From Stakelama portus (GTDB lineage: Bacteria > Pseudomonadota > Alphaproteobacteria > Sphingomonadales > Sphingomonadaceae): a DNA stretch of 64,000 nucleotides. Under the pieces are notes generated by a model that did not search any database, was not told where the DNA came from, and saw only the letters and a program-made list of their open reading frames with translations. Positions 1 to 9,600 of the stretch are shown here, piece after piece. The stretch is from the NCBI RefSeq assembly GCF_003171655.1, contig NZ_QFZL01000003.1, positions 1 through 64,000 on the forward strand, read 5' to 3'. A program made the position numbers and the translations under genes. Numbering within the stretch: position 1 is the stretch's first letter; the number at the start of each line of letters is the position of its first letter.

Positions 1-1
1 C

Positions 2-127
2 TTCTCCAAGCTGAAGCACTTCCGCCGCGTCGCCACCCGTTACGACAAGCTCGCAGCCAACTTCCTCGCCATGATCCAGCTCGCCTCAATGCGGCTGTGG
101 CTGCGCGCTTATGAGTCTACGGCCTAG
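2..127 (+). CDS. IS5-family transposase, C-terminal end (partial)
   Basis: The window opens inside an open frame whose last 41 residues are visible. They contain RRVATRYDK followed by a hydrophobic helix and end RLWLRAYESTA. This Arg/Tyr/Lys pattern near the end is typical of the DDE transposases of the IS5 family. The catalytic residues and the start lie outside the window, so intactness cannot be judged. The TAG stop is not encoded by the element itself: it is formed by the CTAG that follows the element's end. The gene converges on the immunity-position gene that starts at 633 on the other strand. Confidence 0.8.
   Translation, partial: FSKLKHFRRVATRYDKLAANFLAMIQLASMRLWLRAYESTA
109..127 (+). 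mobile_element. Right end of IS5-family element: inverted repeat plus CTAG target
   Basis: The last 15 bases before the CTAG (109-123) read outward-in as GCCGTAGACTCATAA. The CTAG at 124-127 fits the YTAR-type target duplicated by IS5-group elements. The assignment as terminal repeat rests on its match (12/15 and a shared CTAG) to both ends of the small element at 46085-46346. The left end is outside the window, so the duplication itself cannot be confirmed. Confidence 0.6.
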
Positions 128-204
128 GCCTTCCGGACTTGTCCACGACTTGGTTGCTCTGTCGAAGGTAAGCTTCGTTCCCTTCGGTAGACTCTCTGCG
201 GCAG

Positions 205-633
205 CTAGATTCTGATTACTTCCGTAATATTATTAGTGCCCGAACCACCCGCGGTTACATGCAAAATTATCTTATCGATATCCTTCTTTATACTACAAAT
301 ATAGTTTCCCGGCTCCAATGAAATAAATCCGCCGCCCCACGAGCCATCAGGCTCAAATCCTCCGCCGGATATTTCCTCACCAGGCCCATAATATACCTTA
401 CCAGTTTCCGTCTTGAAGCTATATCTATGATCAGTCTTAATATCTTGATCTGAAAATATGACCTCATATGTTCCATCCGATCCGAGGTCGCATATTATTA
501 TGTTACCTTTATTTATCTCTACAATCTTGTCTGCGTGGATCGACCACCAGTCTCCCGCATCGTCCTTCCGATGCCGAAGGCACGCAAGGTCAAACAGACA
601 AAACGTGGCTGTGTCGGTTGTGATGCTGGTCAT
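205..633 (-). CDS. Small protein in immunity position next to RHS toxin
   Basis: This 142-residue protein has no signal peptide or membrane segment. It opens MTSITTDTATFCLFDLACL, followed by acidic and Trp-rich stretches (DDAGDWW) and a Gly-rich centre. It starts 11 bases after the stop of the giant RHS gene on the same strand. It shares that gene tip's low GC content, unlike the rest of the window. Small genes directly downstream of polymorphic RHS toxins normally encode the cognate immunity protein, and that is the inferred role. The sequence reminds me of uncharacterised families such as DUF6386, but I cannot confirm this. An AAGAG lies upstream of the ATG. Confidence 0.55.
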   Translation of the reverse strand: MTSITTDTATFCLFDLACLRHRKDDAGDWWSIHADKIVEINKGNIIICDLGSDGTYEVIFSDQDIKTDHRYSFKTETGKVYYGPGEEISGGGFEPDGSWGGGFISLEPGNYICSIKKDIDKIILHVTAGGSGTNNITEVIRI

Positions 634-644
634 ACTTGCAACTC

Positions 645-3600
645 TTATCTGAATATCACACTGTTGATTGGAGCCCCTGGGGCGAGGTTGGCACGCTTCG
701 CAGCCTGTCTCAAGGACGAACCTACGCTCTGATTGATTGTGTCGTTCAGCAGCCTAAGCCGTTGATGGGCCGCGCCGCCGATGATCAAATCGACGGGATG
801 GTCGGCATTAAACCTACCGAGATCAAGAAGCTTCCCATACATGCTTTCATAGCGTGCAGCGACATCGGCGCGATATGCTTCCTGCAAGCTTTTGATGCGA
901 ACGCTGTCAGTTCCAGGAGAGAATGTAAGCTCGCCGCGATTTGCCGCACGCTGGATCGACAACTCTTTTCTGGAGAACTGCTTCTGCAAATAGGCCAGCT
1001 CATCGGGAGGCAAGCTCGCATCGCTCAATATTTTTGGCCTGCTAGCGATCAGGTCAGCGCCACCCCTCTCTGCGGCAACAGAGCGCTTTAGCAAGGTGGT
1101 GCCAAGTTTCGCCAAAGGCTTGCCAACCAATGAAACTCCAGCTTTCGCGGCGGCGCCCACGCCGAAAGTGGCAATGCCATCAATAATCATATCGCCCACA
1201 AGACCAGCCCCCTTCAACGGCCGATCATTTAGCGCATACATGGTATACTTAGGCTCTTCCAATACACTAATTATAACGGAGTAATCATCCCATGCAAAAT
1301 ATTCAAACTCTTTATCATTCATGTTTTCTTGCATGAAGTATGCAACGCGACGAATTTTTTGGAAATTATCATACGACCTATCACTGTAGTCATCAAATGG
1401 ACTTTGCCTAAACAACCTCTCTGCCCAACTACCCCATTCTTCATTAGAAACATCTGGATCGCGCCCAGTGAGTCCTATAATTAGTTCTGCAGCTTCATAC
1501 TTATGTCCATTATCAAGGTAGAACATAATTTCATCTAAATCTTTTAGATCCCCTTCACCGTTTGCAACGCGAACGCCAATTCCCACCTCATTATCAAGCG
1601 GATCAAGGCCGTATTCATTGTTAGAAGCGCCTTCTTCTTTATAACTAGAAGAATTTGATGCGCTTGGAGAGTTGTCGTTGTCCTCCGTAACAGTTGGCAT
1701 ATGGCTCGACAAGTCCGCCGCCATCGCCGCTATGTCCCCGGCAGAGAGTAAGCTGGCCGGGGCACCTTCAACAATTAGCCTGCGCAGCGCCTCGCTATTT
1801 GCGACGTTTGTATTTCCCGCAGGGGTATCGGCTTTCTCTGCGCCCCCCCCCACCCCGAACGCCACCAGATCCCCAAGCGTCTGGGCGATCACATCGGGCA
1901 TGGCGGCGCGGAAATTGTCGCCGAAGCTGCCGCCGGAAATCGCGCTGCGGGTGGCCGCGTTCGCCATCGCGCTGACCGTGCGCTGGCCGAGCATCGCCGC
2001 GTAGTTGCCCGCGCTGTTATTTTGCGCCAGCGACTCCACGCCGAATGCTTTGCCGGCAGCATAGCCGACACCCGCGCCGATCCCTGCGGCGGCAACGCCG
2101 GCAAAGTCAAAATGCGACTGCAATTTCGTCGCCACGCCGATGCCTTGCGTGATCGCACTGCCCGCCGCGCCTCGCGCCGCTGCCCCTGCGATCCGTCCGA
2201 AGGTCAGCGACGATTCCGGTTTCGGCCCCGGGAATACCTGGCCGATCCCGGCGGATACACCCGCGCCAATGCCCGCCATCGCGACGGCACTCCAACTGAA
2301 CTTGTGCTGGATGCCGGTCGCGATCCCGACACCCTGGCTGACTGCGCTGCCGACAGCACCGCCGATGGCGGCAGCTCCGATCATCGCACCAGCGCCGACT
2401 TCGCTGGCTACGACGCCGCCAAAGACCGATGTTCCCAGAACGGTCGACATGCCGCCGGCAAGTCCGCCCTCGACTGCACCAGTGGCAGCCAGCACGGCCC
2501 CGCTCGTTACCACGGTAACCGCCACTGCGACCACCGCGAGCAGGATCGCGCCGAACACGCCGCATTTGCTGCTCTTCTGAGCGACCTGCGGTGCGGGGTT
2601 GGTCGGGCTGGTGTCGCCCAGCGTTTCGGTGGGGTCATAGGGGCGCAGCGTGGTCGACGAATGGTGCGTGCGCTGTACCCCCGCCGGCAGGATCAGCGAC
2701 TGGCCCGCGACCAGCGTCGTGCTGCCCGACATGCCATTGGCTTCGGCCAGCTTGTACCAAAGGCTCGCATCGCCCCACAGGTTCGCCGCAACCGCCGCCA
2801 GGCTCTCGCCGCCCTGCGCGGTGTACATGCCGCCCGAACTCCCCTGTGCATAGCTGGTGATCGCATCATAGCCGAGCCCGAAATCGGCGTTCTGCTGATA
2901 GCCCTCGCGGAACGCCGTGTTGCTGCCCTGCACGCGCTGGCGATCAGTTACCGACGCGTCATACGCCTCGTTGCGCGTCCCGTTATTGCCGACATAGCCG
3001 ATCTGCTTGCCGCCGAAACGATACCATAGCTCATGCGGATCGCCGACGGTCGCGGAACTGGAATCGCTCTCGTCGCGCCGCAGCACCTGGCCGTCGGCTG
3101 CGTTGAGATAGGTTACCGTGCGCGGACGCCCGTCGTTGATATGCGCCGATTTAAGCTGGCCCGATCCGTTGTAGCTGTAGGTCGACACATAGACCTGGTT
3201 CGATGTCGTTCCGGTATCGCTGTCATATTCGACCTTGTTCTGAACGGCGCCGTCCCACCATTCATAGGTGTTGGTGGTTTTCGTATCGGGAGCTGCGCTG
3301 TCACCGCTGGTTGTGCGACTGTTCTTGTAGTTCTTGGTCGTGACACTGGCCGCCGAGCCCAGCGCATAGCTGGTCGTGCCACTGGTGCCATAATTATACG
3401 TTGAGTCCGCCAGATAGGTGTCGGCGCCGCGCCGCGTCGCCGTATTCTCCGTCGCGATCCGACCGACGCTGTTGTAGGTCAGCGCGCGGCTATAACCCAC
3501 CGTCGTGCCGCTGGTATAATCGGTCTGCGTCAACATCCGCCCGGCAAGGTCGTAGGTATAGAGCGCCTTGTTCGTGCCCGTCGTCGGCAGAGCGCCGACA

Positions 3601-6600
3601 TAATTCTGCGCGTCGTTGAACTCGGGATCCAGCTCCCAGGCCGCCTGATTGAAGCTTGATTCCGCCATCTGGACTGTCGTCAGATGCCCGGCATCGTCAT
3701 AAAGATAGTCTTCGCGCTGATCGACGATGATCGTATCGTGGATGGTGATGATGCCGCCCGGCGGCGCCATCTGAGGTTCCGGACCCGAAGGCGACGACAT
3801 GGCCGATGCCGAGGAAAGGAAGGGGTCGCCGCCGATAATGACTGCAGTGACGTTGCGCTGCACCGAGCGCGTCACCGAACTTCGCTGACCATCGAGGTGA
3901 TAGGCGATGTCGGTGCCGCCCACGCCGCGGACAATGGTGGTTCCGGTGGCCCCGGCAGTCCCGCTCAACGTGCCGTTCGCCGTCACCACGCGGTTCATCG
4001 CGTCATAGCGGAACCAGTAATCCTGGGTCGTCGTGCCGTCGGCCTGACCATATTGATTGAGCTTGGTATAGGTGGCGTTGGTCCGGCGAATATTGCCGTT
4101 GGCGTCATATTTATACGACACCGAAGCCGGCAGGATTTTCGGGTTGCTCTCGCTGCCGCCCGCTTCGGACCAGGTGCTCAACCGACCGAGCGCATCATAG
4201 GTAGCGGTGATATTCTGCGTCGTGTTCGACCATGAAACATGATGCGTGATCAGCCCGCCGTTCACGCCATCGTCGAATTTCCAGTTATAGGTTTCATAAT
4301 ATTCTTCGCCGGCATCGACCGTGTTCTGGCGAATCAACTGGCCGATTTTGTCATACTGGTAGGTAGTCGTCAGGCTGGACCAGTTATCCGTTTGGGTGTC
4401 ACCCGTTGTCGTGGCAATGCTCTTTACCTGACCGTTATTGTAGTAGGTATAGGCAAGGTTCTCGCCAACCGAACTGGTGCGCCCTGAGAGCCGTCCCGCC
4501 ACGTCATAGCTGAAGGTAAAGTCATGTCCGCCCAGATCGGTCCGGGTGATCATGTGTCCGGCGCTGTCGCTCTTTTCGATCAGTTTTCGGGTGTTGGCGT
4601 AGGTAGTCGTGACCGTCCATCCACCGCTAACGGAGATGCCGGATGCGCCTTCGTCATGCCATTCATATTCTATTGTCGTCGTATCGCCGCCGATCGTTGT
4701 CGACACCACGCGGCCGAGCGCGTCATAGGCAGTTGTATCGATTGTCGTGTTCGATGCGCTGGACGAATGCAGGACCTGCTGGCCCAGATTGTCGTATCGG
4801 ATCTGCTCGACCAGCGTGCCTGCACTCGTGGCAGGCCGGATGATCGTTTCCACCCGCCCCATCTGATCATATGCGTAGCTGGTATATTTGCCGCGCTCAT
4901 TGCGGACCTTTCGCAGGTCGCCGAAGATGTCATAGCTGTTTTTGATGTAGCCTGAGTCGGGATGCCATTCGGTCGCAACCAACGCATCGGAGCCATATCC
5001 CGTGCCTGCCAGCAGCAGCTGCGAGATGATGTTGCCGTTCGCATCCTGGGAACCAATTCGCCGGCCAGAGATATCGTAGAAGACATTCTCAGTCGGGCGT
5101 GACGGGGCGTTGTCATGGCCGTTTTCAAGGGTAACCGTTACTAACGGGTATTCCGTCTTCGTAAGACGACCCATGGTATTATAGGTATAATTGACCGTAT
5201 AGCCCAAGGCATTGGTTTCGCTGGCAACCTCGCCAAAGGCGTTATAGGTCCGCGAGGTCGTCAATGTATCTGCCGTCGTCAGGCTGGCGGTATCGTGCTG
5301 CCGCCCTTCTTCGGTGACCGTGATTGCCAGATTGCGCTTGTCATAGGTCGTATAAGTCGCATTGACGCCCGATTGGCTGACCATGCCCAACGCAGTTGTG
5401 AAACTGGAAACATTGAGGCTGGTGCCGGCCGAAGTAATGACAATCGTCTGATTGCCGTTCTTGTCATAGCCGTAGACCTTCCAGATACCGTCGCCGGCAT
5501 TGGTCTTCCACAAACGCCCGGCCGAGTCATAATAGTTGGTAATCTGGGTCTGACCGTGCGCGCTGACCGTCACGACCTCGCCAAAGCTGTTATAGGTGGT
5601 CTGCGAATAATCGACTTCGCTCATGCTGGTGGAATTGCCAGTATAAACGCCTGAATAGATAACCCGGCCAGCCAGGTCGTAGCGCGTTGCCTGTGCCTCC
5701 GTCACCCCGCTTCCCGAGACGCGGGTGTAGCTCTCCTTTTTCACCCGCCCCATTGCGTCATAGCCATAGCTGCGGGTGAAGCCGCTTGCGTCGGTCATGC
5801 TAAGGAGCCGCCCTGAACCCGCGGCATAGGTGTAGGAGGTCACCCGGGATGGCAGGCTTCCCGATCCTGCCTGGGTAACGCGCGTCAGATTTCCCAGTCC
5901 ATCGTAGCGATAGCTTGTGGTCGGCGTCACGGTGGTCGAACCATCGGAAAAGGACGAGCGCGCTTCGCTGGTCAGGCGGCCGGCAGAGTCATAGGTGTAG
6001 CTGGATGTTTCATCGGTCGCTTCGGTCTTGGTCAGCACCTGGCCGAGGCCGTTATAGGTGTATTCTATCGTGGAATTTGCGTTCGCTCCGCTCCGCAGCG
6101 TCAGCGCGCCGGTGCTGCTGTTGATCGTGTACGACGCGACCGATGCGCGCGTCTCGGACGTACGGTTCCCGGCCTTGTCATATGTGAAGGTGGTAACCCG
6201 ATCCGCGCCGTTGGTCGAAACCGCCGGCGCCGACGCAGTCGAAACCGTACCGGTCCACCGGGTTGCATAGCGCCGCTCGCTGACGACATTGCCATCCGGA
6301 TCGTAAGACCATTTGGTCAGATACCCTTCGGCATCGAGCCGCGCAGTCTCGTGATTGCGCTTGTCGTACCAGCTATAGGTCGTCCCCCCATTGGGATCAG
6401 TGGTCAGAACTACATTGCCCGCCGCGTCATATTGATAGCTAGTCGTGCGCGTTGCAGAGGCAAAGCCACTTGCAAGCCCCCCCGACATTGCAGACATTGC
6501 CGTCGTCGATATCAGCCGGTTCAGCGCATCATAGACATAGGCCACGCTGCGGCTGCTACCGCTCGGAGCCGATGGAATCGTGTGCGAGCTGGAGGACGGC

Positions 6601-9600
6601 AGCGTGACGGCAGTTGCGTAGACCCGGCTGGCCGACAGATTGCCATTGGCATCATATGTGAACGACGAGTAGGTGCCCTTTGTGTCGCTGGTCTGCGCCA
6701 GCTCGCTGATCTTGCGATTGAGGCTGTCATAGCCATACAGCGTGCGCGCGCCACCTGCGTCGATCGTTTCAACGACATTGCCGCGCGCGTCGTAATAGAC
6801 ATATTCAGTGGGAATTACGTTGGTAGTCGCGATCAGACCGTCGTCGATCACCGTCACGGAATCGCCCGCTGTCGATTTCAGGCGATTAAGCTTGTCATAG
6901 GTATAGCTGGTCGTTCGTTTATAGCTGAGATTGTCCGCCTCGACCTTTTTCGTAAGGTTGCCCCGCGCATCATATTCATAACGATTGACGACTGTCGACA
7001 CGGTCCCCAGTCCATTGTCGACCGTAATCGGCGTGGTTTCGGTCAGGACGCGGCCGAGTTTATCGTAGGTGTAAGTAACGGTCGCACCACTCGCCGCGGC
7101 CGACGCAGTCGCCGACTTGCCCGTGACCGAGATGCGATTGCCAAACGCGTCGTAGCTATAGCTTTCGACAAATCCGAGTGCGTCCGTCGATGTCAGGACG
7201 CGCCCCAGTTTGTCGTAGCTGAACGCGGTAACGGCATCTTCGCTTGTACTGGCCGAAACAGTCGGCAGGCTGTTGGCAGAAGCGGTGCCTGTAGCCTTGT
7301 TGTAGCGCTGTGTTACACTGCCCACCTCGCCAAAGGCGGTATAGCTGGTTTCGGTGACATAGCTTTCAGCGTCGCGGGTCGCGACCGTCCGACCCAACGT
7401 GTCGAACCAGGCATAGCTAAAATTGCCGCGGGCGTCAGTGGTACGCCAGACCTCACCAAAGGCGTTATAGGCCTGGGCCTGGGTTGACCCGTCATTATAG
7501 GTGACCAGCGTCACCCGCCCCAGGCCGTCATAACTATATTGCGTCTGCTGGCCATTGGTCGTGACGCTGACCATTTCGCCAAAGCTGTTATAGGCATAGC
7601 TGGTGGTAGCGGCGACCGACGTGCCCTGCGCGTGGATCTCCTCGATCAGTCGTCCAACGGCATCATAATCATAGGTCGTCGTGACCGCGCTCGATGTGCC
7701 AAACGCATCCACGCGCTGCGTCAGCTGGCCGTCGGCACGATAGGTGTAAGACGTCTTCCCACCCTCGGCGTCTGTCGCGAGTGTGAGACGGCCATCGATG
7801 CCGTAACTATAGCTTTGCGTTGCCGCATCACCTGCGCCCGAAGCCAGGCTAACCACCTGGGAAAAAGTTGTGCTGTCGCTTACGCTGATCGCGTTGTTCC
7901 ACCGCGTCGTCGCGACGGCACGTCCGAGCGCGTCAAGGTCCTGATGCGTAACATATCCCGCGGCATCGACCGTATAGAGGGCGTCTCCGCGCGCGGAATA
8001 CCAGCTGCGAGTGATGCGATTGCCGGAATCGCTGGCATGCGATGCGGCCCAGCCATCCATCGTCGCAAGCGAGGGCAGCGACGTAGTGCTCCGCACACTC
8101 GCAAAGGCAATCGATTTGATCAGGTTGCCATAGGAATCATAAGTAAATCCGGCAACGCCGCCGCCAGCATCGATGGCATAGGCCAGATGACCTGCTGGGT
8201 TATACACGCTCCAACTGGTGCGATTGTTGGTGTTGCCGGCCATCGCGCTGACCAGCGACTGGATATTGTCGAAGCTGTAATCGGTGGTCGCAGCCAGCGT
8301 TGCGGCATAGCTGGTCGCGCTGGCGACCTGCCCGGCGGCATTGTAAGTCGATGAAACGACGTGCCGAAGCGGATCGACGGTGTAACGCAGCACGCCAGCG
8401 CTATCATACACATAGTGGCTGGTGCGGTCGTTGCTGCTGGTTCCCACACTTGCAACCAACGCTGTGAAGCTGCCGGTTGCCCGGAGGCTCGATGTCGTTG
8501 CCGTAGCAAACGCAGTGTCGGATATCTTGCGCCCGGCGGCGTCATACTCGCTGCGCGTCAAATAGCCGTTGCCGTCCAGCGCACCGACCAGATTGCCACT
8601 GGCATCGTAGAAATAGCGTGTAACGATATCATTGGTGTGTGCGGTCGGATAGACCGGCGTCGATGGCGCAGTCGTTCGGTAGGTGTTGAGGTTGCTGGCA
8701 GAAAGCGTGTTGAAATAGGCCAAGGTGGAAACCAACCGACCCGCAGCGTCATATTTGTAAGCCGTCGCCGTGCCGTCATTGTTGATCCGCTCGACCACGC
8801 GACCGGCGCTATCATAAACAGTCCATGACCAAAGGTCGTCCACGGTCGCTGTCGGGCGAATGCTGCTGATATCGAAAGCGGCGTCGGGATTGCTCAGCGT
8901 GGTCAGCACCGAAGCGGAAAGCGCCGTCTCATATTGTGCAGTCGCGACGAGTCGATTGTCGTCGTCATAGCGGTATTCGGTCAGCGCGCCGGTGCCATTC
9001 GCAAGCTTGATGGCTTCGCCAACCAGTCGCCCTGCCTTGTCATAGATATAGAATTGCTTGCCACCGGCTGCGTCGGTTTTGACACGAACACGACCTAGGC
9101 TGTCATAGGCATAGCTGGTCGTGCCGCCGTTGACGTTGGCCCCGCTCGTCACCTGACTGATCAGATCGCCAGCCAGATTATAGGTGCTGGTGACGGTATA
9201 ACCTGAACCCGTTGTGATCGTGGTCGTCTGCTGAGGCTCGTTGAACAAGAACGTCGTCGTGCCGCCGTCAAGGTCGGTTGATGCGGTAACGCGCCCCATG
9301 CCATCATAGACAAAGGTCTCTGCGTTTTGTCCCGAGTGCTGGCGCGACAACAATTGCCCGGCCTGATCATAGACATAGGCGGTCTGCTGCAGCTCGGCGC
9401 CGGATGCCGCTGCGCCCGCCGAGGTCAGCTTGCTGTAGGTGGTTTCGCTGACCACATTTCCGCGCGCGTCATACGATACGAATGTCGCCTGCATCGCGTT
9501 CTTGTTCTGCGCTGATATCCAGCTCTGCAGCGCCGACTGACTAACCGACTGGTTCGACGCGAGGCCACTGATATTATAGTAGGTTTCACTGAGCGAGCCG

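Noticed and set aside
2022..4955. Long open frames on the plus strand inside the RHS gene
   Set aside because: They are antisense to the YD-repeat coding frame, have Arg-rich compositional bias, no start signals and no recognisable domain.
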